From an uncultured Flavobacteriaceae bacterium (GTDB lineage: Bacteria; Bacteroidota; Bacteroidia; Flavobacteriales; Flavobacteriaceae): a stretch of DNA of 64,000 bases. The translations under genes and the position numbers were made by a program. The DNA is taken from NCBI GenBank assembly GCA_947488435.1, contig CANKZG010000001.1, forward strand, positions 2,162,308 to 2,226,307. Direction: 5' to 3'. This document shows positions 34,430 through 43,307 of this stretch, one piece after another (within the stretch, counting starts at the first letter, position 1; the number at the start of each line of letters is the position of its first letter). The notes beneath the pieces are model-generated. The model made no database searches. It was not told where the DNA came from and saw nothing but the letters and a program-made list of their open reading frames with translations.

Positions 34430-34858
34430 ATGAGTTTAGAAAAGATTTTATCAATCGGAGGCAAACCAGGTTTGTACCGTTTGGTTACCCAAACGCGCAG
34501 TGGTTTTGTTGCTGAATCCTTAGCAGATGGAAAGAAAATTACGGTGAGTCTTCAAAATAATGTGAATTTACTTTCTGAAATAGCTATCTATACCCTTGAA
34601 GAAGAAATTCCTCTTCGCGAGGTCTTCCAAAAGATTTTGGAAAAGGAAAACGGTGGAAAAACTAGTGTGGGTCATAAAGAGCCAAAAATAAAACTGGAAG
34701 AATATTTTTTTGAAGTGCTACCAAATTATGACGAGGATAGGGTATATGGAAGTGATATCAAAAAAATTATTCAGTGGTATAATATTTTACAAGAACATAA
34801 TTTAACGGACTTTTTACAAGATGATGATGCCGCAGAAGCGACTGATGAAGAAGAGTAA
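34430..34858 (+). CDS. DUF5606-family small cytosolic protein
   Basis: 142 residues. SLEKILSIGGKPGLYRLVTQTRSGFVAESL and VNLLSEIAIYTLEEEIPLREVF match a small family found next to def in many Flavobacteriia. Predicted N-terminal beta-barrel-like half, a helical C-terminal half (YGSDIKKIIQWYNILQEHNLTDF) and a very acidic end (DDDAAEATDEEE). Function unknown. The gene is 50 bp after def and is followed by a strong terminator, so it is the last gene of the ruvX-def unit. Confidence 0.8.
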   Translation: MSLEKILSIGGKPGLYRLVTQTRSGFVAESLADGKKITVSLQNNVNLLSEIAIYTLEEEIPLREVFQKILEKENGGKTSVGHKEPKIKLEEYFFEVLPNYDEDRVYGSDIKKIIQWYNILQEHNLTDFLQDDDAAEATDEEE

Positions 34859-34874
34859 GAACGCTAAAAACAAT

Positions 34875-34905
34875 AAAAAAGCCTCCAGATCTGGAGGCTT
34901 TTTTT
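34875..34905 (+). terminator. Strong terminator of the ruvX-def-DUF5606 unit
   Basis: A symmetric hairpin whose two arms (AAAAAAGCCTCCAGA and its complement) run from 34875 to 34904. It ends in seven T. Confidence 0.93.
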
Positions 34906-34971
34906 ATGCCTTAACTGAAGTTAATTAATTATCTTTAGAGACAACTTAAATACAACCTAAAAACACAAACA

Positions 34972-37900
34972 ATGCTTAAACGATCATCATTTTTTATATC
35001 TGGTGTTTTTCTTCTTTGTTTCATATTCGCTGGAACTGCACAAGAAATGAAAGAAAAAGATACTATACAGAAAAAGGCCACAAAAGAACTCCCCTTAGAA
35101 CCCAATCGTAAAGTTTCTTTTACTACAACCAATGGAACTTGGATTTCTTTAGATGTCAGTCCCGACGGAAAGGAAATAGTATTTGATCTTTTGGGCGATA
35201 TCTATAGTTTGCCAATTACAGGAGGTAAGGCGACACGACTTACTGAAGGGTTAGCATACGATGTTCATCCCAGATATAGTCCAGATGGAAAATCATTAAC
35301 CTTTATTTCGGACAAAAGTGGGTCGGATAATATTTGGACATTAGATTTAGAGACAAAAGAAGATAAACAAATTACAAAAGAAAAGAAACACAACTTCTTT
35401 TCTGCCGAATGGACCAGAGATGGGGAATATATAGTTGGAGCTAAGGGAAGGCGGAATATTAAATTACATATCTATCATAAAGATGGGGGCGGAGGAAGTC
35501 AGTTATTTGGCGAACCTCAAAATTTAAAAAGTACAGACCCTGCATTCGGATCTGACGGGAAGTTGCTTTATTTTTCGCAACGTAGAAATTCCTGGAACTA
35601 CAATGCGCAACTTCCACAGTACCAAATTGGAACTTATGACATGGAAGATGGAGATCGCGCTGTAATTACTTCGCGATATGGATCTGCATTTACCCCTACA
35701 TTATCAGAGGATGGAAATTGGATGGTTTATGGAACGCGCTTTGAGGATGAAACGGGCTTAGTACTTAGAAACCTTCAAACTGGAAATGAAAGATGGTTAG
35801 CATATCCAGTGCAGCGCGACGAACAAGAATCTATAGCTCCTTTGGGAGTATTACCGGCAATGTCTTTTACGCCAGATAATAAGCATTTAATTGCTTCCTA
35901 TGGAGGAAAAATTTATTCCATTTCGTTGGCAAACAATGTGGCAACCGAAATTCCTTTTGAAGTTGATGTTGCTCTAGATCTAGGACCGCTTTTAGACTTT
36001 AAATATCCGATTGAAGATACAAAAGAAGCTCTAGTGACTCAAATTAGAGATGCGGTACCTTCACCTGACGGTACCAAGCTTGCATTTACCGCGCTCAATC
36101 GGTTGTATGTAATGGACTTGCCCAATGGCACACCAAGAAGGTTAACCACCCATAATTATACGGAAGCGCATCCTGCGTGGTCTCCGGATGGTAATACCCT
36201 AGTTTTTACTACTTGGGAACCAGGTGGAGGTCATCTGTATAAGGTAAATGTTTCTGGACGTTCCAGATTAACGCAGTTGACACAACAAACAGGTATTTAT
36301 ACAAATCCTGCATGGGCATATAATTCAGATCGAATTGCTTTTCAGAGAGGAACAGCGCAATCTTATGATGATGCAATTGGCCCATTTGCCGCTAGATCAC
36401 AAGAAGATTTGGTTTGGATTGCAACAACAGGAGGTCGTATTAATTTTATTGATAAAACCAAAGGAAGAGCGCGACCACATTTCACAAAAGTAGATGATCG
36501 GGTGTATTTACATAACAATCGCAAAGGCTTATTGTCTATTCGTTGGGATGGAACAGATGAAAAAGAGCATTTGTCTTTAACCGGAATAACAACGTATGGT
36601 TCGCAAGACATTTATGAAAATGATGAACATGTGCTTAGCGAACAAAGCTTTAACCCCTCATTGCTTCCAAATGCAGCACAAAATGCGGAAGAAAATAATA
36701 ATGCTTCAAGACCAGCTGAAATCAGGATTTCTCCTGATGGAAAAACGGCTTTAGCTAAAATTAATAATGATATCTATACAGTTGTTATTCCGAGGTTTGG
36801 GAAAACCCCAAAAATCTCCTTAGCAAAAGCTGGAAATGCGGCGTTTCCGGCTGTTAAACTAACCAAAATAGGAGGGGAGTTCCCTGCCTGGTCTTCAGAT
36901 AGTAAAAAAGTGCATTGGTCTTTAGGGGCAAGTCATTTTATATATGATCTCGAAGCTGGTATTGCATTTAAGGATAGCCTAACTGCGGCTAAAAAGAAAG
37001 AAGAAGCCCTTAAAAAAGCAGAAAAGACATCAGATTCGACAAAAACAGATGCAAAAAAAGATAAAAAGAAACCTCCAGTTTTTGAAGCAAACGAAATTAA
37101 GATTAAGGTTAGTTATGTAAAAGATACCCCAAAAGGAACCTTGCTTTTACAAGGTGGGCGTATCATTACAATGAAAGGTGATGAAGTAATTGAAAATGGA
37201 GATATTTTAATTGAAAACAATCGAATTAAGGCTGTAGGTGCAACAGGGAGTCTGACTGTCCCAGAAAACACAAAAATTGTAGATGTTTCTGGAAAAACAA
37301 TTGCTCCAGGATTTATAGATACCCATGCACATTTACGACCAAATTGGGGTGTTCATAAAAACCAAATTTGGGTGTATTCTGCGAATCTTGCATATGGCGT
37401 AACTACTACAAGAGATCCTCAAACTGGTACGACAGATGTTCTTACCTATGCCGATATGGTAGAGGCGGGCATGCTGCATGGCCCAAGAGTATATAGCACT
37501 GGTCCAGGGGTGGGATTTTGGGCATATAAAATTGAGAACTTAGATCATGCGAAAGATGTTCTTAGACAATACAGTGAGTATTACAACACTAAAAGCATTA
37601 AAATGTATTTAGTGGGAAATAGGCAACAACGCCAATGGATTATGATGGAAGCTAAAGAGCTTAAATTAATGCCTACTACAGAAGGTGGATTGGATTTTAA
37701 ATTAAATATGACACAGTTAATAGATGGTTATCCGGGACATGAACATTCTTTTCCAATTTATCCCATTTACAAAGATGTGATTAAAGCTGTTGCTGAATCT
37801 AAAATGGCAGTTACACCAACACTTTTGGTCTCTTATGGTGGGCCTTGGGCTGAAAACTATTACTACTCTCGTGAAAATGTTTGGGGAGATCAAAAATTAC

Positions 37901-38391
37901 AATATTTTACACCTTACGAAGATCTGGCTCGAAAATCTAGACGAAGACCAGGATGGTTTATGGATGAAGAACATATATTTAAAAAGCACGCCGAGTTTAT
38001 GAAAGATCTGGTTGAAGCTGGAGGTTTGGCAGGTATTGGGAGTCACGGCCAACTTCAAGGATTAGGATATCATTGGGAGCTATGGTCTGTTGCCAGTGGA
38101 GGAATGAAAAACCATGATGCTTTGAAGGTTGCTACAATTATCGGAGCAGAAGCCTTAGGTTTGGATGGAGATTTAGGTTCTATCGAAGTTGGGAAATTGG
38201 CAGATATCGTAGTATTGGAAAAGAACCCTTTAGACAATGTTCGAAATACAAATACACTTAGCCATGTTGTTAAAAATGGAAAATTGTATAAGGCCGATAG
38301 CTTAAATGAAATCTGGCCTGAAGAGAAAGAAGCACCAGATTTCCCCTGGCAAACTAAAAAGCCGGAGGGTCTTCCTGGTATCAGAAATTAG
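34972..38391 (+). CDS. Exported TolB-propeller / amidohydrolase fusion
   Basis: 1139 residues. Signal peptide (RSSFFISGVFLLCFIFAGTAQ), then about 650 residues of WD40-like PD40/TolB repeats (patterns such as SPDGK, YSPDGKSLTFISDKSG, AWSPDGNTLVFTT), a Lys/Glu-rich linker near 665-695, and a metal-dependent amidohydrolase barrel from about 715 to 1110. Barrel motifs: GKTIAPGFIDTHAHLRP (His785, His787), a GHEHSF block, GIGSHGQ and GSIEVGKLADIVVLEKNP. The class holds imidazolonepropionase-like enzymes; the exported fusion likely cleaves a cyclic amide or peptide outside the cytosol. Single gene bounded by two terminators. Confidence 0.92.
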   Translation: MLKRSSFFISGVFLLCFIFAGTAQEMKEKDTIQKKATKELPLEPNRKVSFTTTNGTWISLDVSPDGKEIVFDLLGDIYSLPITGGKATRLTEGLAYDVHPRYSPDGKSLTFISDKSGSDNIWTLDLETKEDKQITKEKKHNFFSAEWTRDGEYIVGAKGRRNIKLHIYHKDGGGGSQLFGEPQNLKSTDPAFGSDGKLLYFSQRRNSWNYNAQLPQYQIGTYDMEDGDRAVITSRYGSAFTPTLSEDGNWMVYGTRFEDETGLVLRNLQTGNERWLAYPVQRDEQESIAPLGVLPAMSFTPDNKHLIASYGGKIYSISLANNVATEIPFEVDVALDLGPLLDFKYPIEDTKEALVTQIRDAVPSPDGTKLAFTALNRLYVMDLPNGTPRRLTTHNYTEAHPAWSPDGNTLVFTTWEPGGGHLYKVNVSGRSRLTQLTQQTGIYTNPAWAYNSDRIAFQRGTAQSYDDAIGPFAARSQEDLVWIATTGGRINFIDKTKGRARPHFTKVDDRVYLHNNRKGLLSIRWDGTDEKEHLSLTGITTYGSQDIYENDEHVLSEQSFNPSLLPNAAQNAEENNNASRPAEIRISPDGKTALAKINNDIYTVVIPRFGKTPKISLAKAGNAAFPAVKLTKIGGEFPAWSSDSKKVHWSLGASHFIYDLEAGIAFKDSLTAAKKKEEALKKAEKTSDSTKTDAKKDKKKPPVFEANEIKIKVSYVKDTPKGTLLLQGGRIITMKGDEVIENGDILIENNRIKAVGATGSLTVPENTKIVDVSGKTIAPGFIDTHAHLRPNWGVHKNQIWVYSANLAYGVTTTRDPQTGTTDVLTYADMVEAGMLHGPRVYSTGPGVGFWAYKIENLDHAKDVLRQYSEYYNTKSIKMYLVGNRQQRQWIMMEAKELKLMPTTEGGLDFKLNMTQLIDGYPGHEHSFPIYPIYKDVIKAVAESKMAVTPTLLVSYGGPWAENYYYSRENVWGDQKLQYFTPYEDLARKSRRRPGWFMDEEHIFKKHAEFMKDLVEAGGLAGIGSHGQLQGLGYHWELWSVASGGMKNHDALKVATIIGAEALGLDGDLGSIEVGKLADIVVLEKNPLDNVRNTNTLSHVVKNGKLYKADSLNEIWPEEKEAPDFPWQTKKPEGLPGIRN

Positions 38392-38412
38392 GGAGTTGAA
38401 TCTTGAATCATT

Positions 38413-38446
38413 AGAGCCATTTTGCGTATAGCAAAATGGCTCTTTC
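38413..38446 (+). terminator. Terminator after the TolB-amidohydrolase gene
   Basis: Perfect 13-bp stem, AGAGCCATTTTGC (38413-38425) with GCAAAATGGCTCT (38431-38443), 5-nt loop, then TTT and a T-rich stretch. Confidence 0.9.
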
Positions 38447-38465
38447 GTTTTAGCTCAACTGTGGA

Positions 38466-39176
38466 CTAAAAAGTAATCAATTCTGTTTTAACATCTGTTC
38501 GGTTAAGGTTTATGATTCGATAACCAAATGCAGATGTATCTATCACGATGCTGTTTGGAAGTTTTTTGACCTGAAATGAAGCTGCATGGGTTACTAACTG
38601 CGTAATGTTTTTATAAACTTGCATGTCATTCATATGATAATGTCCACAAAAAACAGTAATGGGATGCCCATGTTGCGCTAATAATTGAGTTAAATTTTCA
38701 CGATTTATTAAGGGATACTTTTTATCTATCTCGGTGGGAACAGCCAGGACGGGGTGGTGAATAAACAATAAAGTATCTTTGGCTGTTGCCAAGACTTCAG
38801 ATAACCATTGCATTTGCGTTTCTTGTATCATATTGGAAGAAGAATCGAGAAAAATCCAATTGAAATCATGATCCAAAAAATGGTAACAAAGTTCATTTTG
38901 TTTTGATTCGTGTTTGGTCTTATAGAATGCTTTTACCGTGTTATATGTATCGTGATTTCCCAGTGTAATTTGCAGCTCAAATTTTTTTAAGGTTTTAAAA
39001 AACCATGAATTTGCTGCTGCTTCCCCAATATCACCTCCAAAAATGATATGATTAATATTCTTCTGTTTGATGTCTTCAAGAATACGAAGCCAATTTTTAC
39101 GTGCATTAATACCTTTAGATATTGGAAATTCTTCATCCAAATGAACGTCTGTAATATAGGCAAACCTTTCTCCCAT
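38466..39176 (-). CDS. Calcineurin-like metallophosphoesterase
   Basis: 236 residues, no signal peptide. The five metallophosphatase blocks are present: YITDVHLDE (D-x-H), IIFGGDIGE (GGD), LGNHDTYN (GNHD), LLFIHHPVL (H) and VFCGHYHMND (GHxH). Two-metal phosphodiesterase or phosphatase; substrate unknown. It begins 13 bp after the pdxH stop, so the two are likely one transcript, though a functional link is not apparent. Confidence 0.9.
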   Translation of the reverse strand: MGERFAYITDVHLDEEFPISKGINARKNWLRILEDIKQKNINHIIFGGDIGEAAANSWFFKTLKKFELQITLGNHDTYNTVKAFYKTKHESKQNELCYHFLDHDFNWIFLDSSSNMIQETQMQWLSEVLATAKDTLLFIHHPVLAVPTEIDKKYPLINRENLTQLLAQHGHPITVFCGHYHMNDMQVYKNITQLVTHAASFQVKKLPNSIVIDTSAFGYRIINLNRTDVKTELITF

Positions 39177-39189
39177 TGCATCAGGTTAA

Positions 39190-39765
39190 TCAGGGTTGTA
39201 AATTTTCTCTTTTCCAACCCTTTTTGAGTTTATGAAATACCACACGATTGTGAAACCTATTTGAATTAAATTTCAAAAACTCAATACGAATTGGCTGTAT
39301 AGCAAAACCGCCCCAATTTTTAGGTGTAGGAATTTTGCTAGTATCCATGCTAACTTCTAATTTATGAAACTCCTTTTCTAGTTTGGAAATATCTTCCATG
39401 GTCTTACCCTGCTGGCTTATTAAGGAAACCAATTGAGCAGATCTTTTTCTTGAACCAAAATAGGTTTTGGCATCAGTTTCTGATATTTTAATTGCGTTTC
39501 CTTGAATACGAATTTGGCATTCCGTTGCTGTCCACCAAAAGGTAAGGGCTACTTTAGTGTTGGTCGAAGCTTCAATACCTTTTCGTGAAGCCAATGAACC
39601 TGTAAATACAAAACGATTGTTTTTTACCTCCCGAAAAGACACAAAACGAGCATTAGGATAGCCATCTAAACCTATGGTTGACAAACAACATGCAGAAGGA
39701 ATATCAAGCTTACTTTCTTGTAACTCTAATTGGTACCATTCGTTAAATAAAGCTATTGGGTCCAT
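39190..39765 (-). CDS. pdxH: Pyridoxamine 5'-phosphate oxidase
   Basis: FMN enzyme that makes pyridoxal 5'-phosphate from PNP or PMP. 191 residues, shorter than the usual 210-220 because the N-terminal arm is missing. Core motifs remain: YPNARFVSFREV, FVFTGSLASRKG (FMN binding), VALTFWW, QIRIQGNAIKI, YFGSRKRSAQL, the C-terminal dimerisation domain NWGGFAIQPIRIEFLKFNSNRFHNRVVF and the end GWKRENLQP in place of the canonical RLxP. The start ATG at 39765 gives MDPIALFNEW, a plausible N-terminus. Upstream of the metallophosphoesterase. Confidence 0.93.
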   Translation of the reverse strand: MDPIALFNEWYQLELQESKLDIPSACCLSTIGLDGYPNARFVSFREVKNNRFVFTGSLASRKGIEASTNTKVALTFWWTATECQIRIQGNAIKISETDAKTYFGSRKRSAQLVSLISQQGKTMEDISKLEKEFHKLEVSMDTSKIPTPKNWGGFAIQPIRIEFLKFNSNRFHNRVVFHKLKKGWKRENLQP

Positions 39766-39806
39766 TTAAATACTTAATTTTTTGCAAAACCCAAATCTAT
39801 ATTAAC

Positions 39807-41420
39807 TTAATCTTTCTGTATTTCCTCATAGGTGTACTTACTTTTTTCCCAATCGATCAACTTAGAAGGATAATACTTTACATCCATGCGATCTAAAAAA
39901 GGTGCTTGCTTTGCTAAGCGTACTTTATAGTTTTCCCAACTTCTATTAGCTTCAGAACTCCATCCTAATTCCGAGTAGCCAATAACTCTCGGGAAAGCCA
40001 AATACTCCAATTCGTCAATATTGCTTATTGTTTCTGACCATAATGGAGCCTCAATACCAAGAATATGATCTATTGAAACACCTTCTAAATAGGTTTCAGG
40101 TGTCCATATATAGGCAGAATCTACAGGGATATATGCGGCCCAATGTAATCCGTATTTAGATAGTGTATCGTATTGCATATCCAGATACGCTTTTTTTGCC
40201 GGCGATAGAATAATTTGAGACCCGTTCTTAGCTGCAGCAATGCCATTGGCAGGATTTTCCCAATGTTGCGCAATAGAGTTTGTTCCAATATTTGCTTGAG
40301 TAATTTCGTCCCAACCAATCATGCGTTTACCATGCTTTTGCACTATTTTTTCTACCTTTTCCACAAAAAGAATATAATCTTTCTTTTTGGTAACATGACT
40401 TTCATCTCCCCCAATATGAAAATAAGGTCCTGGTGTAAGTTCTGAAATTTCGCGAACTACGTCATCAATAAAACTATATACGGTATCCTTGTTTGCATCA
40501 AAAGTGCTGAACCCTACACGCGTTCCAGTATACAATTGGGGTACTTTTCCGTTACCGTTTAAAATGGGATAGGCAACTGATGCTGCATTGGTATGTCCTG
40601 GCATATCTACCTCCGGAACAATGGTAATAAAATGTTTCGCCGCATAATTAACAATATCAGTATAATCTTCCTGCGTGTAAAAACCTCCTTCAGCTCCACC
40701 AACTTCTGTACTTCCACCAACTTCTGTAAGTCTAGGCCATGATTTAATTTCTATGCGCCACCCCTGATCGTCCGTTAAATGTAAATGGAGAACATTAAAT
40801 TTATAGTAGGCCAATAAATCAATATACTTCTTAACATCTTCAACACTAAAAAAATGTCTTGCAACATCAAGCATTGCTCCGCGATATTCCATATTGGGAT
40901 TATCTATGATTTTACCACTAGGAATTGGCCAAATAGATTCAGGTGCTAATGTATCGTTACTCTCCTCAGGAATTACCTGACGTAAGGTTTGTACTGCTCT
41001 AAAGGCACCTTCTGCAGTTTTGGCATTAATAATCACAGAATCTGCAGTAATATACAATTGATATGCCTCTTCTGAAGAAAGAGAAATACTATCTGATTGG
41101 TTGATATATATAATTCGATCTACCTCTTCATTACCTCCATTAACTGAAAGACGTAATTGTGTTTTGGCTTTTATTTTATCCGCTAAAAATTGTCCGACCT
41201 CCTTAAAACCTGAGGCAGTTTCAGCGGTATAGATTCCCGTTCTGCTATCTAAACCAAAGGCAGTATGCGTGGGAATTGTTTTTAAAGGTTTGGGAATCAT
41301 TGGAACTTCCGCCAAATCGGTAGGTGGAAAAGTTATTACCGGTTTTTGCTCCTGACAAGCGGCTATAATAGCTAAAATGAAAAGAACAGCTAATGCTCGT
41401 ATTGCGATTGATTTTTCCAT
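39807..41420 (-). CDS. Exported beta-N-acetylhexosaminidase (GH20)
   Basis: 537 residues. Lipoprotein-type signal (AVLFILAIIAAC). N-terminal GH20b domain (to about 155), then the catalytic barrel: NMEYRGAMLDVARHFF, VLHLHLTDDQGWRIEIKSWP, IVPEVDMPGHTNAA, HIGGDES with catalytic Asp339-Glu340, and WENPANG with EAPLWSE later. Releases terminal GlcNAc or GalNAc from chitin, peptidoglycan-derived or glycan oligosaccharides; substrate-assisted catalysis. Likely at the cell surface or periplasm. Followed on the same strand by an SGNH esterase and an alpha/beta hydrolase, suggesting a glycan-degradation patch. Confidence 0.94.
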   Translation of the reverse strand: MEKSIAIRALAVLFILAIIAACQEQKPVITFPPTDLAEVPMIPKPLKTIPTHTAFGLDSRTGIYTAETASGFKEVGQFLADKIKAKTQLRLSVNGGNEEVDRIIYINQSDSISLSSEEAYQLYITADSVIINAKTAEGAFRAVQTLRQVIPEESNDTLAPESIWPIPSGKIIDNPNMEYRGAMLDVARHFFSVEDVKKYIDLLAYYKFNVLHLHLTDDQGWRIEIKSWPRLTEVGGSTEVGGAEGGFYTQEDYTDIVNYAAKHFITIVPEVDMPGHTNAASVAYPILNGNGKVPQLYTGTRVGFSTFDANKDTVYSFIDDVVREISELTPGPYFHIGGDESHVTKKKDYILFVEKVEKIVQKHGKRMIGWDEITQANIGTNSIAQHWENPANGIAAAKNGSQIILSPAKKAYLDMQYDTLSKYGLHWAAYIPVDSAYIWTPETYLEGVSIDHILGIEAPLWSETISNIDELEYLAFPRVIGYSELGWSSEANRSWENYKVRLAKQAPFLDRMDVKYYPSKLIDWEKSKYTYEEIQKD

Positions 41421-41508
41421 TGGAGAGGGTTTTAAATTTCGGAGATCAAGATAAATATTTTTACTATCCGCAACTAATAGTGTATTGTACTTTATCTATA
41501 CAATTTGT

Positions 41509-42153
41509 TCAATTTAAGTAGTTTTTAATTACCGAAAACCATAACTCGTATCCTTTAGCATTCATATGCAACCCGTCCTCTATAAAGATATCTTTAATAG
41601 GACGTCGTCCATCCAACATAATATGCCAAACATCTGCATAGGCAATTGTGACATCCGTTTCACTTAGTTTTTGCAATTTTTTATTTAATCGTCTATACTT
41701 TCCTCGAAATTTCCATCTCGAAAGACTTGGTTTTGGAGAAATGATGACGATTTGTGTGTTCGGGTTTTGCGTCTTAATTTTTTTAATTATGTTGTTAAAA
41801 GTTTCAAGAATATCCTTGCCCTTTTTTTTGGAAAAAATATCATTGTCACCTTCATAAATAAAAACTTTTTTAGGTTTAAAATCCAAAATCAAAGGATCTA
41901 CATAACGTAAAAGATCCACAGCTTGAGATCCTCCAAAACCAGAATTTACAATTTGATATTTAGGAAAACGTTCAGCAAGGTCTTTCCAAAGACGAACACT
42001 GGAGCTTCCTGTAAAGACAACAGTCTCCTTAGAAGCATCTAATGGCGCTGCATATTTTTTCTGAATATCCTGCACCTCCTCCCAAAATGGAGGGTTATCT
42101 TGTGCTGTTGCTGTCGTTGCTAAGAAAAAGAGAAAAATCCAAAGTGATTTCAT
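41509..42153 (-). CDS. Exported SGNH/GDSL hydrolase
   Basis: 214 residues with a signal peptide (SLWIFLFFLATTATAQ). SGNH blocks: VFTGSSSVRLW (nucleophile Ser), NSGFGGSQAVDLL (Gly block), FIYEGDND (Asn block) and DGLHMNAKGY (catalytic Asp-x-x-His). Typical esterase of acetylated polysaccharides or platelet-activating-factor acetylhydrolase type. Exported; may deacetylate glycans for the GH20 enzyme upstream. 30 bp before the next gene on the strand. Confidence 0.93.
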   Translation of the reverse strand: MKSLWIFLFFLATTATAQDNPPFWEEVQDIQKKYAAPLDASKETVVFTGSSSVRLWKDLAERFPKYQIVNSGFGGSQAVDLLRYVDPLILDFKPKKVFIYEGDNDIFSKKKGKDILETFNNIIKKIKTQNPNTQIVIISPKPSLSRWKFRGKYRRLNKKLQKLSETDVTIAYADVWHIMLDGRRPIKDIFIEDGLHMNAKGYELWFSVIKNYLN

Positions 42154-42183
42154 AGGGTTGTCTAGGTCAAATTTACTGTAATT

Positions 42184-43089
42184 CTATTCTGTAATTTTAG
42201 GATTGGTGATACCTTCTGCAAGTGACCATTCATAAAAACGCGATATCCACTGATCTGAAGGTAGATTCTGTGTTTTCATACCAAAACCATGGCCACCTTT
42301 TGCATACATATGTAATCCTGCAATCTTGCCAGCATCTAGCCATGAGGAGTATAAGGAAACACTTCCTTTTGCCAGACCCAAGGGATCATCTGAAGCACAA
42401 ATAACTAACATCGGAGGAGCAGTGCTTGGCACTTCTTGAATAGGTATTATTGTCGTCCATGGATATACAGGAACTAAAAAATCAGGTTTATTTTTTTTAG
42501 TGTAATTATAAGCTACACCCATGGTAACTGTCCCACCGGCAGAAAAACCCATAAATCCTATTTTTGAAACCGATACTCCATAATTAGCGGCATTACTTCG
42601 TACATAGTTTATGGCTTCTAAACCATCGGCAATGGCCAAAGGTAATATAGGGGTTACTTGTTTTCCGATTTCCTGAGGGTTGGTAGTACTCAATTCACTA
42701 ATCTCTTTAACACCATCGGTTCCAGTGGGTACTAAGCGATATTTTAATACAAAAGCAGTAATGCCTTTTTTTGTCAACCATTTAGCAACATCATTTCCTT
42801 CACTATCAATACTTAAAGCATACAAACCACCACCAGGAGCAACGATAACAGCTGTTCCGTTTGCTATTTTTGGATCGGCTCTAAAAACTTCCATAGTTGG
42901 GACAGAAACATTGGTAACAACGGGATTATCCCAAATGGTAGAATAATATTCTTTTTCTGGAGTATTCCATTCAATTCCCACCTGTTTTTGATGTGGTAAC
43001 ATTATAATTTCCTGACTATACCCCATAGTGTTGTAGGTAAAAGTTAATAACACAAGGAGAAGCTTTAATGTGTTGTAATTCAAATTCAC
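42184..43089 (-). CDS. Exported alpha/beta hydrolase
   Basis: 301 residues, signal peptide (LKLLLVLLTFTYNTMGYSQ). Fold markers: TAVIVAPGGGLYALSID (HG-like oxyanion turn), NGAANYG region with GFMGFSAGG (nucleophile Ser) and KGGHGFGMKT (catalytic His), Asp in ICASDDPLG. Resembles carbohydrate acyl-esterases of the BD-FAE type. The role in glycan degradation is inferred from neighbours. Confidence 0.88.
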   Translation of the reverse strand: MNLNYNTLKLLLVLLTFTYNTMGYSQEIIMLPHQKQVGIEWNTPEKEYYSTIWDNPVVTNVSVPTMEVFRADPKIANGTAVIVAPGGGLYALSIDSEGNDVAKWLTKKGITAFVLKYRLVPTGTDGVKEISELSTTNPQEIGKQVTPILPLAIADGLEAINYVRSNAANYGVSVSKIGFMGFSAGGTVTMGVAYNYTKKNKPDFLVPVYPWTTIIPIQEVPSTAPPMLVICASDDPLGLAKGSVSLYSSWLDAGKIAGLHMYAKGGHGFGMKTQNLPSDQWISRFYEWSLAEGITNPKITE

Positions 43090-43307
43090 TATTTCCTAAA
43101 ATTGTTTTATTGATAGTGCTAAAGATAACAAATCCATGATAAGTTATAGCACCTTAGTTTTGGTAACAATACAAGAACAGGAGCATTTGATTATAATTTA
43201 ATGTTGCGGAAAAAGAGGAAAGATACATCTACAAGAATTGCTTAAGAGATAAAGATCCTATTGTTCCAAACAAACATTTAATTAGGGGGGTAATTTAGAA
43301 ATATAGT

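Noticed and set aside
43090-43307. Possible RNA gene or decayed gene in the 218-bp spacer
   Set aside because: No tRNA-like cloverleaf, strong hairpin or readable frame was found; it is best treated as plain spacer.
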